Positions 12,291 through 22,413 of a stretch of DNA of 64,000 nucleotides are shown here, in pieces (the first letter of the stretch is position 1; every line of letters begins with the position of its first letter). Under the pieces are notes generated by a model, which saw only the letters and a program-made list of their open reading frames with translations, was not told where the DNA came from and did no database searches. The stretch is from Humulus lupulus (Eukaryota; Streptophyta; Magnoliopsida; Rosales; Cannabaceae), in the NCBI RefSeq assembly GCF_963169125.1, contig NC_084800.1, positions 54,358,866 through 54,422,865 on the forward strand, read 5' to 3'. Position numbers and translations under genes: made by a program.

Positions 12291-13593
12291 ATGCCCAAAA
12301 TACATGATTATGGAATCATACTGAATTAACGCCCTAGGATATAGGACTAATGAGTCACCCTGGGACCCTTAGCCCTGTCCTCTATATAACCAGCCTTGGA
12401 ACTGACCCAGCGTACCTGACACTTTAGTTTTCTTCGACCCATAGGTCAGTCAAGCGTATGAAGCGCTCCTAGTTAGACTAAACCATATGGACTAGTGCTC
12501 CACGCTATTTCCATGCTTGACTAATAAGTCAATACCTTACGACTAGCACTCCGCCGCGCTAATGTCGTCCTTGACTAATAAGTCAATACTTTACGACTAG
12601 CACTCACCGTGCTAATGTGGTCCTTGACTAATAAGTCAATGCTTTACAACTAGCACTTACCGTGCTAATGTGGTCCTTGACTAATAAGTCAATGCTTTAC
12701 AACTAGCACTTACCGTGCTAATGACGTCCTTGACTAATAATTCAATGCTAGGATATGGGACTAATAAGTCACCACGAGTCCCTTAGCCCTATCCTCTGTA
12801 TAAGCGTACCTGGTGCTGATCAGCATTCCACGTGCTAATGTTGTCCTTGACTAATAAGCCAATGCTTTACAACCAGCACTCACCATGCTAATGTCGTCCT
12901 TGAAAAGTAAGTCAATGCTAGGATATGGGACTAATAAGTCACCCCGAGCCCCATTACCCTATCCTTTGTATAAACCGCTTTCGAGCTGATCCAGCATACC
13001 TGGTGCTGAGTTTTTCCCGACCAATCCTGTCAATAGCGAGTAAACGCAGGCTTCCAGACTGAGTCCTAGCCTCCGGGACATCGAATCCTACCAAGCTGGG
13101 TAGTAGGATCGATCCCGGGCCCTTAGGTTTAAGTTCCTATGACTAAAAACCCATTTTGGCCATTTCTGCCCTTTTAGGTCGCGGCTCCAAAAACTCAGGC
13201 CGTGGCCTGATCAAGAACAGGGGCTAAACCCCTCTTTGTCTGTGTCATGGGTCTCGACCTGCCAAAAAGGGGCAGCGGTCCAAAGTGCCCCCAAAAGCCA
13301 AAAACCTCTTTTTTTTAAGCCTGGGCCGCAACACACAATAAAAGGGCCACGACCCAACCACGAACACAGCCAATAACTCCGTTTTTCCCATTTTAAATCC
13401 TTCCAAAATCCTATCCAAACATACCCAAATCTCAAAAAAAAAGTTTCCAATCATCTCAATGGCCCCAAACCATCAAAACCCAAGCTTCAAATCATTCAAA
13501 AACTCCTCAAAACGAAAAATCTAATTTCAAATTTTAAGAAACTTTAGGAAACAGAAACTCAAAAATTCCAATGTTAAATTACCTTTAAGGAGG
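12291..13593 (-). repeat. Gypsy LTR fragment, reverse strand (same family as the solo LTR at 46418-48614)
   Basis: Read on the minus strand, 13593 to 12300 follows the same order as about 47160 to 48420 of the solo LTR. Shared stretches include the GGATCGATCCTACTACC block and GGAACTTAAACCTAAGG. The 12300-12960 part holds a hairpin minisatellite listed separately. The fragment continues at 16052 after an insertion. The 13211-13454 minus-strand ORFs lie inside it and are not genes. Confidence 0.75.
12517..12920. repeat. 53-bp tandem repeat built around a TTGACTAATAAGTCAA hairpin
   Basis: The palindrome TTGACTAATAAGTCAA (6-bp arms, AATA loop) starts at 12517, 12571, 12624, 12677, 12730 (one arm mutated) and 12847. 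A decayed copy follows near 12900. Spacing is 53-54 bp except for a 117-bp gap filled by a longer variant. Between the hairpins lies a segment with ACTAGCACT...GTGCTAATG. Confidence 0.85.
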
Positions 13594-13673
13594 GGAATCA
13601 ACCATGCAGGACCAGTACCCCGAGCTGTTCAGGTAAAATTTTTAGGACGAAATTCCTATAAGGAGGGGATAGT
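13594..13673 (+). pseudogene. 3' end of a second gypsy pol plus polypurine tract
   Basis: Contains [10 protein letters not shown] and then a stop, equivalent to the last residues of the intact element, then AAGGAGGGGATAG as polypurine tract. The same pol end is already present in another form near 12265, so this belongs to a different insertion. Confidence 0.7.
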
Positions 13674-16051
13674 TGTAACATCCCAAATATCCTAATGTGG
13701 CTTAGTGCCCAGATTAGGGGGCCGGGAGGCAAAACTTGAATTGTTATGTGAATTATATTATAATATAATTATGCTTGCATGTTAGAAATATTAAATATGT
13801 ATTTATGTGATTGAGACCACATTATTATGTGGATATGTTTGGGTTACTCGACGTGAGGCGATCCCGATGAGCAAGTTAGCGGAAAAGTCACAACGGAGTT
13901 TTATACCCGGCTCGGGGTGAGCTTGGGGGTATTTTTAGTGAATTAGTACATTACCGGGAATTAGTGGGTAATGGAAAATTATTGGTAATCATGTGAGAAT
14001 ATTGGAGGTAATGGGAATCATATGACGTAAATTGCGGATAGCGGGGTTTGAGACAAAGAACAAAATTGCCCTTGAGAGCATTTGATGAATAGGTTAAGGG
14101 CAAGGGGAAATTAGGTCATTTCCATTCAATTTAGGATGTGGTTGGCTGGGAACCCCTTAGAAGACTTAGGAAACTAAAGGAAAAAGAGTCTCAGTAGCTC
14201 TCATTCTCTTCCACGTTCAATATTTCATCTCTTGGAGCTTTAGGTGGTTTGGGTCAATTTGAAGGAGATTGGCTTGGAAGAAAGGCTTGAAACCAGGGAA
14301 CTGGTGGGAGCAATTAACACTTAAGTCATACAGCTGAGGTAAGGGTTTTGAATTGAAGTACTTATGTTAGTTCGATTGAGTTATTTAGAGCTATGGTGTT
14401 TTGCATGATTGATAGTTGGGAGGTTGAGTTTTGAGAGTTTTGATGAGTTTTAATCTGGTAATTAGTTAGGTCTTGATGCTGGGAATGGTTGTGTTGATTG
14501 TGGGAATTGAGTTGGAAGATTGGGAGAGAATTAGGTTGTTTTTGGTTGGGTTCGGCTAAGGGAAAAACCCAAAAAATCTGGGTTCGAAGGGCTGGGCCGC
14601 GGCCCTATGATGCAAGAGGGAGCCAGAAGGGCTCGGAGGCAGAGGCAGGCCGTGGTGCCTCAGTGGTGCACCATGGCGCGTGTTGTTTTTCCAGGGAGGC
14701 CAAGCCTTTGACTTAGAGGCGGGCCGCGACATGGGTCTCTAGGGCCAATGCCCTTAAGGGGATTTTTGGCCTTAATGAGGTTTTTAGATCGAGAACTTAA
14801 GCATTTGGGCTCGGGGTCGGTTCTACTTCATTGTTGAGTGGAATTGACGTCCCGGAGGTTAAGATTTGGTCTGGAAACTTGTATTCTCCAATTGTTGATG
14901 GAATTCTTAATTATGGTTGTGACTAGGGCTACGCTAAGGGCTCGAATCGGGGATTGTACTCAAAGGGCGTCGCTGGTAACTTGCATTCTGATCGAAGGTA
15001 AGAAAACTGCACCCATGATGTGAATGCGTGGTTAGGGCTCAGTCAATGATGATTATAGTTGATTAAGGCTTTGGCTCTGTTGATGAACATGATTATAATT
15101 ATGTTTGTGAATGTCTTAATAAGAACACTAGAATGCTCATAATTAGGGTTATGCCTATGACTGCTATTTAAATGTATTGTAATGCATTGCAATTGTTGAT
15201 ATGAATGCTATATGAGATACGTGGTTGTCTGTTGTGACTGGGAAGCTCAGTTTATAAACCAGAGGGTTATTAGGTTGTCAAATGGGGATCGACTTATTAG
15301 TCGAGGGCGTATTGGACTCGAGAGACTCGTCTTGTGAGTAGAGAGTCCTAAAGCTTCGACTTACAGGTCGGAGGCATGTGAGGCTTGACTTATAAGTCAA
15401 TGACTTAAATGACTCAGTTTATAAGCTGAGATTGGCATTGTGCACGTGGAGTGCAGGTCACCATGGCTAGGCCACCCTGGGAGTGCAACAAGCACTTGAC
15501 TGGCTCGGATGCCAACAAATCGAAAGGAAGTGCGACATGCGCTTGCGTGACCCCATGGTTGCTAACTTGTATAAAGAATACGCCTGATTCAGTTATTACT
15601 ATTTGATAGTTATACTACACTGTGAACTGTTCAATGTGTTTTCTTGCTGAGTCTTTTGGCTCACAGGTGCTTTGTGGTGTAGGTAAAGGTAAAGAGAAGC
15701 TCAACCAGCTATGAGTCGGAGGGCAATAGCAGTGACATGTACATATGCAGTCTGCTTGACCACCCCAACCGAGGCGTTCAAGGGAACTAGGGATGAACTC
15801 AAAATTTTCCGCTTAGGTCGGCTTATTTTGTAACTTGAGTGTTGTAATCAACTTTTAAATTGTTGTTTTTTGGGATCCCGTTTAAGGAACATGCTTTTAA
15901 TTTAATGAAAATACTTATGAGTTGACCAAAAGTTTTCATACCTAAACATTTAGTGGCTTAGTCACTCATTTAGTCCAAATGACTTGTTTAGCAAATCCAG
16001 CACTGGTTTAAAACACACTTGGTAACGAACCTTAATTAGTAGGGCGTTACA
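13674..16051 (+). repeat. Diverged Tekay-like LTR, 2378 bp
   Basis: Starts TGTAACATCCC and ends AGGGCGTTACA. It carries CCACATTATTATGTGG near 13809-13824, GGTAAGAAAACTGCACCC near 14997, GC-rich GGGCCGCGGCCC words near 14593, and GACTTATTAGTC-type hairpins at 15290-15430. It is a 3' LTR, because a pol end and polypurine tract directly precede it. It is inserted into a reverse-strand LTR of another family that resumes at 16052. Confidence 0.85.
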
Positions 16052-16601
16052 AGTTACTTCGAGCTTAAGTAACCTCAAGCAAATTCAATTGCTCGGGGTC
16101 CCAAAAACGCCCCTGAGGGTAAAATAGTCAAAATTATGAGAATTTCCTCCTGATCTCACTAACTCCCAATATATCATCAAATAATTATTCCCATTACCCA
16201 ATAACCTGGTAATGTACTAAATACCCAATATACCCCTTGACTCACACCGAATCAAATATGGGTCCCGTTGTGACTTTTCTACTCGCTTGCTCACTAGGAT
16301 TGTCTCGTGCTGAGTAACTCAGATATATTCTCATAATAATATGGTCCCACACATATATCACATATATGCCAAATATATCCATAACGGGCCAAATTACGAA
16401 AATTGCCATTTTAATCTGAAATGGGCCCGCATGCATATTTAATACACCAAAACATGCATATCAAGTCATAATATAATATAACTCACATAATCATATAATA
16501 ATACACACATATATATCACATAATCACATAATTTCCATAATTTGTCATCCTGACTCCTTAATCAAGACTCTAAGCCTTATTAAGTAATTTTGGACGTTAC
16601 A
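16052..16601 (-). repeat. Gypsy LTR fragment, reverse strand, 5' portion
   Basis: On the minus strand it starts TGTAACGTCC at 16601 and follows 46418 to about 46975 of the solo LTR, including the AATAAGGCTTAG block and the ACTTAAGCTCGAAGTAA end. It is the other part of the fragment at 12291-13593; about 185 bp between the two parts is missing. Confidence 0.8.
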
Positions 16602-17410
16602 ATTACTACCAAAATGTAATGTTTTTTTTTTTTTTTTAAAAATGGAATTTTTAATTTTTATAATGTAGCAAGTTAAATTAATTGCAAATTTATAAAATTT
16701 TGTTATTTTACATAAATTGGTTAATATTTAATTATTCTTGTTAATGTCAATAATTAAATAAGATCAACATTTATTTATTAATTAAATTTTTTGATGATGA
16801 TGAAAAAGAATAAAAAGAGGAATATTATTTTTGAAGTCAAATTTGAAGTGATGGTTTGGATTTTTTTTTTGTATTTTTTCAAACTTTACACTTCCCAAAT
16901 GTGTATATAAACACATCAAACATGTAGATCTCGAAAAAAATACCAAAATTCACATTTTTTTTCTTCTCCAAATAGACACCGGAGTGAAAAATTATACCTC
17001 TTGCAAGAATCACATCGAGCAATCATTGAGCAACCATCGAGTAAAAGCAAATTTTTTTACTGAAAATCATGATTTTGGAGGCCTCATTAAGCTGATATCG
17101 AAAACCATCAAGCAACCATTGAGCAAAGTCAATTTGATGCAAATTTCAGAGTTTGAGATCTAAAAAAAAATTGCTAAGAAAACTAAAAAATCATGCCTAG
17201 ATCTGTTCGAAATGCAATAATTTGTGTCTAAAGCGATAATTACTTGCCATTTCATTGAGTTCTCTTATATTTACCTTACCCATAGATTTTTTATTCAGGA
17301 GGAAGAGAGAAGATGAAGAGATACTAAAAAATATGCCAGTGGCATTTTGGAAAATCAATGAAAGAGTAGCATCATTTTTTGATATCAATAGTGAGTGACA
17401 TATTTTTTAA
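16602..17410. other. AT-rich intergenic sequence
   Basis: Homopolymer runs and AT-rich sequence; no coding frame with family similarity, RNA gene or clear repeat was seen. Confidence 0.6.
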
Positions 17411-18186
17411 TGAGATATTGGTGGCGATAATACCTAATTTTTTGCAAAAGTTACACTTTAATACCAAAATATTTTTTCTTTGGTGGTAATAATACCTAAA
17501 TCTACAATTTTGGTGTAACTGTTAGTACTCTCCGTACTGCCCGTTAAGTATCTACGTGACACATTTTTATACTCGTAAATTTAGGTATTAAAGTATAACT
17601 CGTGAAACGATTTGAGTTTTATCTTCGCTAATATCCCTAAATTATTTAAATACTATAAAAATTATTTTATATTTTAAAAAATCTCAAAAATTATTAAAAA
17701 CTAATTAATAAAACTAAAATTTGCAAATTTGAAACAACCCAAACTAAAATTGAAACTCAAAATCATCCCAAAATCCATATCATTAATTAGTTTTTAATAA
17801 TTTTTTAGATTTTTAAAATTTAAAATGATTTTTACAATATTTAAATAATTTAAATAATTTCGTCTAAAATCATCCCAAAATCCATATGCGTCACTTGGAT
17901 ACTTAACGGGCAGTTAACAGTGAGTATTAACGTGTGCACTAAAATTGTAGATTTATGCATTACTGCAAAAAAATTGGGTATTAAAGTGTAACTTTTGAAA
18001 AGATTTGAGTATTATTGCCCCAAATTAGACTAATAAAAATGTGCCATATGGATACTTAGCGGGTAGTTAACGGTGAGTAGTAACGGTTGCACCTTAATCG
18101 TAGATTTATGTATTATTACCGCAAAAAAATTGGGTATTAAAGTGTAACTTTTGAAATTTTTTTTGGTATTATTACCGACAATATCC
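17411..18186. mobile_element. Mutator-like foldback MITE with 9-bp TSD
   Basis: Flanked by ATTTTTTAA on both sides (17402-17410 and 18187-18195). The ends are inverted copies: GATATTGGTGGCGATAATACC on the left against GGTATTATTACCGACAATATC on the right. The terminal repeats run on for roughly 150 bp through a TACACTTTAATACC block and a CCCGTTAAGTATC block. The core is itself an AT-rich palindrome. The right arm is present twice in tandem (about 17880-18020 and 18041-18186). Noncoding. The 9-bp TSD and long TIR point to Mutator type. Confidence 0.82.
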
Positions 18187-18838
18187 ATTTTTTAATTATG
18201 AGTCCCTACTAATCATAGAAATTCAAATTTCCGTATGTTAACTATAAGAAAATTGTGTAAAAGTAATGTAAATTTAAAAAAAAAAAAAAGAGTAATGACA
18301 TGTCCACAAAAATATTATACTAACTGATGTGACAGTTTCATTTAACCCATCAAATCTATACAAGACTAGACCTACTATATACAAAAATTAGTGTCATGTT
18401 AGTTCCTATAATATTTTGGGAAATCTACAAAAATGCACTAAAAGTTAAAAAAAAACATGAAAAATATGGTGCATTACAAAAATATAGAATTTTTGGATAA
18501 AAACACGGAATAACAAAAGTGTAAATGCAGAGTAGCAAAATCATAAATAAAAACTGTAAAATACAATTTTTTGTGATCAACGTTTACAAACTAGTAAATA
18601 TCTGTTACAAACTTGTAAATATCTGTTACATGTTTGTAAATAATATTTATAAAAATCAGTTATAGAATTGTAGATTTTTTTTTAGATAAAACTTACAAAC
18701 AAATTCGTAACTAAATTTTTTATTTTTGTAACAATAGTTTACAAATCTAGTTTGACAACTAAGAAATATATTTTTGTAGCTAACATTTACAAAAATATGT
18801 TATAGTTAAGAAATCATAACCAAAATATACATAAAAAT

Positions 18839-19357
18839 TAGGGCTGAGCAAAAAATCCGAAAAACCGTGTACACCGACCTTCCGAAACCAAAAAAACCGA
18901 AACCAATTAAACCGAACACCGAAAAAACCGCCACTGTTCGGTCGGTTTGAAAATTTTGTGTGGACCGACCGGCGGAACCGAAACCGACCGAACAATGTAA
19001 TATATAATAATATAATATTATATAATTATTAATTATTAAAATTATTAAATAAAAAAATATATATGAAATTATGTTCTATATATTTATGTTTTGAAAATGA
19101 ACAAAAATGGATTCCAACAATCCAAAATTTTTAGTTTTTTAACTAAAACTTTCAAAAAAAAAAAAATGTTTTTTTTAAAAAAATAATAAATTCGGTTTGG
19201 TCGATTTAACCGACCAAACCGCGGTCCAAAACGGTCGGTTTTTTCTTTTAACTGGTTTGGTCGGTCGGTTTTTGGATTACACCAATCCGGACCGAAAACC
19301 GAATTCTGGATTTTATGTTATGAAAAAACCGCCCAAACCGACCGATGCTCACCCCTA
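18839..19357. mobile_element. hAT-type MITE, 519 bp
   Basis: Perfect 8-bp TSD ATAAAAAT (18831-18838 and 19358-19365). Termini TAGGGCTGAGCA and TGCTCACCCCTA are imperfect inverted repeats. The body is rich in CCGAAACCGACCG words in both orientations, giving a strong foldback. Noncoding; the 18780-18995 minus-strand ORF is a by-product of these words. Confidence 0.92.
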
Positions 19358-20246
19358 ATAAAAATATTATATTTTTCTATATTGTTACAATATTGTACCA
19401 AAAAATTACTCGAACCTTCATATTTATGCTATAGAACTTAAAAATATAAATTTAAGATGTTTATTATTTATAAAACACTTTATTAAATATATATATATAT
19501 AGTGGTGAAATACAATATTTTTTTAAACAAGTTTTACATTTTTGTAACAACAGTCTACAAAACTAATTTCACAACTAAAAAGTTTAGTTTTGTAACTAAC
19601 ATTTACATAAATAGTTATAAATTTATTTAACATGATTGTTACAAAGATTTATAAAATTAAGTTGTGAATTATTATATGTTTGTAACAAAATTTATAAAAC
19701 TAAGTTTCTTACTAAAGGAAATTATTTTATTTTATAACTAATATATACAAAAATGTTAGATTGCATAGAACAAGTAACTAATATTAGAAAAAATATATAA
19801 TTACTAGTATAAAAATAGATTATATTTATTAAAAATATTATAATTTATTCAAGCATAAATATTTGTTTAATATTAATAATACATTCATTTTAAATATATA
19901 AAAATAAAAAAAATTGAAAAGAAACTCATTGAATATTATTATATCACACCAATATAATTAAATTACATCAATTAATGATATATCTTTTTTTACGAGTACA
20001 AGATAAAATAAAAGTTCATCGTGGTATAAAAAAAAAGTTCTTCATTACTTGTCAGAAATCAAACTTATATATTATTGAGTTATATTATTGTTTTATTTCT
20101 TTTCACTATTCTCCATCAATTTTTTTAAGACACCCTACATTTATAATTATTTATATTCGCCGTATATTTTAAATTTTTTCTAAACATAGAGCTTTTTATG
20201 TAATTAATCATAATATTTTTGTGCACATATTATTCCTAAAAAGAAT

Positions 20247-20443
20247 GGAAAAATTACATGTCCCACCGTAATTTAAAAAAAAAATCGTTTTATATGATAT
20301 ATTACATTAATTACAAAAATACGGTTCTCCCCAACCGGATGTATGTTGGCCCTTCTTTTTTGGATAAATTATAATCTTCACGGTAATATTAAAAAAATAT
20401 CATTTTTTACGGTAAACTAAAATAATTACACATTTACGGTCAA
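20247..20443. repeat. Pair of ~82-bp direct repeats
   Basis: 20247-20327 and 20362-20443 share the order GGA.AAATTA, CACGGTAAT or CACCGTAAT, a poly-A run, and TACGGT. They lie in the core of the foldback element. Function unknown. Confidence 0.55.
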
Positions 20444-21402
20444 ATTTGTTCTTGCTTGCCGTATAACACATCTACTCCCCTTAAAATTTATTTGCTGTCA
20501 ATTCCAATACTCAGGCTAATATATTATCTATATGTAAATAGATGTCTATATATATATATTTATATAATACAGGTAACTAAATAATTTTTGTTTGCTAACC
20601 GACCATTTATAAGCTGCTAAATAAATAAATATATATTTATACATATATAATAATATCTCACTTATCTCACTCTTCTTTTTCTATTATTTACACTTGTTAT
20701 TTTTTCTTTAATATTTTTCTTGTCACTAATTTTAGTTCATCCATACTTTTTGTATGTTAACAATAATAATTATAAATTTATTTATTTTACTTATAAATAT
20801 TTAAAATGAATATAATTATTGATATTAAATAAATATGTATGCTTATATAAATTATTATATATTTAAAAAATATAATTATCTTTATTAGTAGGTACAATTT
20901 AAAAAATATATATATGATACTTGTTTAATGCAATTTAATATTTTTGTATATATTAGTTACAAAAACAAAATTGTATATTTTAGTTACAAACTTAGTTTTA
21001 TATATTTTTGTTACAAATATGTTAACTTAATTCACAACTTATTTTTATAAATATTAAAATTAGTTCTGTAAACCTTTGTTACAAAAATAAAAAAATAGCA
21101 AATAATTATTTTATAAATGTTGTTTACAAAAATATAAAACTTGTTTACAAATTTGTAAAACTTTGTTATATATTTGTAAATATTGTTTACAAAAATATTT
21201 TTTTTACGAATCTCAAACATATGTTTACGAATTTGTAACAATTGTTAACAAAAAAAATTGTATTTAACTGCTATTCTGTATTTACATTTTTGTCCCTCCA
21301 TGTTTTTTATAAAAATTCCGTATTTTTTTGTAGGTTACCGTATTTTTCATATATTTTTCTAATGTTAATGTATTTGTGTGAATTTCCGAATAAGAATTGG
21401 AC

Positions 21403-21562
21403 TTAAAGTGAAGATTTGTCCAGTCCGATCCGGCCCATCTTTATTGAATTATCAGTTGTCACAGTCCCACCAACCTCTTCCCATCACTATCGAACTACCT
21501 CCAGCCGCAGAGTCAAGCTTCCCCTACTCCACTCCCCTTTTACTCTTTTTATTTGAGATAAT
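21403..21562 (+). promoter_or_regulatory. Dabb1 upstream region with a site II-like motif
   Basis: A block GTGAAGATT...TCCGATCCGGCCCAT (21408-21440) is also found at 24811-24845 upstream of Dabb2. Both copies contain GCCCAT or GCCCA, which on the other strand reads TGGGCY, the plant site II element bound by TCP factors. No clear TATA box was seen. Role inferred from conservation between paralogues. Confidence 0.5.
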
Positions 21563-22384
21563 ATGACGATGTGTCTTAGACTGAGACCAAATCCCGCACT
21601 TTCTCTCCCTTTCTTAGCTCCCAAACACCTCCTCAAACTCAACCCCAAACCCTCGCTTTCCTTCATACCCCACTCTCGCACTTCCACCTCGTATTTCTCG
21701 TCCAAGATAACTATGTCCTCTTCTTCCACCCAAACCATCGAGCACATTGTCCTCTTCAAGGTCAAAGACGACACCGACCCATCTAAGGTAAACGCCATGG
21801 TTAACGGACTCAGCGGCCTAAAATCGCTAGACCAAGTCCTCCACATCACTGCGGGACCACTTCTGCGGAACCGATCGTCCACGCTCAACTTTACTCACAT
21901 GCTCCATAGCCGATACAGCTCGAAGGAAGACCTTAACGCTTACTCTCAGCACCCCAATCATATCAGCGTAGTTAAGGAATCGGTCCTCCCAATCTGTGAA
22001 GATATCATGGCCGTCGATTGGGTCGCCGAGGATCTTCAAGGCCCAGTTTCCCCATCTCCAGGCTCGGCATTGAGGGTGACTTTTTTGAAATTGAAGGAGA
22101 ATTTGGGGGAAGAGAAGAAATCTGAGATTTTGGGGGTAATTAAAGGGATTAAGAATAGTTTTGGGCAGATTGCTCAGCTCACATGTGGGGAAAATTTCTC
22201 TCCAGGCAGAGCCAAGGGGTATTCGATTGCGTCGATTGCTGTTTTTCCTGGTCCGAGCGAACTGGAGGCTGTGGATTCGAATGAAGAGTTGGTGAGGCTG
22301 CAGAAGGAGAAGGTTAAAGAGCATTTGGAAAGTGTTGTCGTTGTTGATTATTTGGTGTCGTCGCCTCAATCTGCCAGTCTGTGA
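21563..22384 (+). CDS. Dabb1: two-domain stress-response A/B barrel protein
   Basis: 273 residues, intronless. The first A/B barrel (Dabb) domain covers about residues 58-158, from IEHIVLFKVKDD to DIMAVDWVAED. The second covers about 170-268, from ALRVTFLKLKE to VVVVDYL. Domain 1 has the family motif Y-x2-H-P-x-H (YSQHPNH) at about 132-138; in single-domain plant cyclases of this fold the equivalent Tyr and last His are catalytic. The first ~50 residues are rich in Ser, Arg and Pro with almost no acidic residues, like a plastid transit peptide. The protein ends in ASL, a possible weak peroxisomal signal. Similar two-domain proteins in Arabidopsis (UP3 type) have no firmly known reaction. Start chosen at 21563 because Dabb2 and Dabb3 have an ATG at the same place. 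The antisense ORFs at 21487-22393 are shadows. Confidence 0.9.
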   Translation: MTMCLRLRPNPALSLPFLAPKHLLKLNPKPSLSFIPHSRTSTSYFSSKITMSSSSTQTIEHIVLFKVKDDTDPSKVNAMVNGLSGLKSLDQVLHITAGPLLRNRSSTLNFTHMLHSRYSSKEDLNAYSQHPNHISVVKESVLPICEDIMAVDWVAEDLQGPVSPSPGSALRVTFLKLKENLGEEKKSEILGVIKGIKNSFGQIAQLTCGENFSPGRAKGYSIASIAVFPGPSELEAVDSNEELVRLQKEKVKEHLESVVVVDYLVSSPQSASL

Positions 22385-22407
22385 GTTTTTCATTTCATTG
22401 TTGTAAG

Positions 22408-22413
22408 AATAAA
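22408..22413 (+). terminator. Candidate polyadenylation signal of Dabb1
   Basis: AATAAA 24 bp after the stop codon. The same AATAAAACTGG context follows Dabb2. Confidence 0.5.

Larger units (their letters stand above)
18418..21387. mobile_element. ~3 kb foldback element with very long terminal inverted repeats
   Basis: The left end GGGAAATCTACAAAAATGC is mirrored on the minus strand by GGAAATTCACACAAATAC at the right end. The inverted similarity continues through repeated TTACAAA/GTAAAC words over more than 600 bp (18418-19940 against 20740-21387). The left arm is interrupted by a hAT MITE (18839-19357). No transposase frame is visible, and I found no convincing TSD. A second copy of the arm lies at the right edge of the window. 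The right end stops only 175 bp before the Dabb1 start codon. Confidence 0.75.

Noticed and set aside
12517..12920. CRISPR-like array (regular 53-bp spacing)
   Set aside because: The intervals are copies of each other rather than unique spacers, the units lie in a plant LTR, and no cas genes are present.
18780..18995. 71-codon minus-strand ORF rich in Phe/Arg/Gly
   Set aside because: It is the translation of CCGAAACCGACCG repeats of a hAT MITE with perfect TSD.
19975..20172. 65-codon ORF in the foldback core
   Set aside because: AT-driven composition (Ile, Tyr, Phe), with no motif or homologue recognised.
21563..22384. Calling Dabb1 an olivetolic acid cyclase
   Set aside because: The known cyclase is a single-domain protein of about 100 residues without a leader; these are two-domain proteins with a transit-like N-terminus, and the shared His/Tyr motif is family-wide.
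21487..22393. Antisense ORFs opposite Dabb1, with equivalents opposite Dabb2 and Dabb3
   Set aside because: Shadows of the coding strand; the same antisense frames recur only where the sense protein is conserved.
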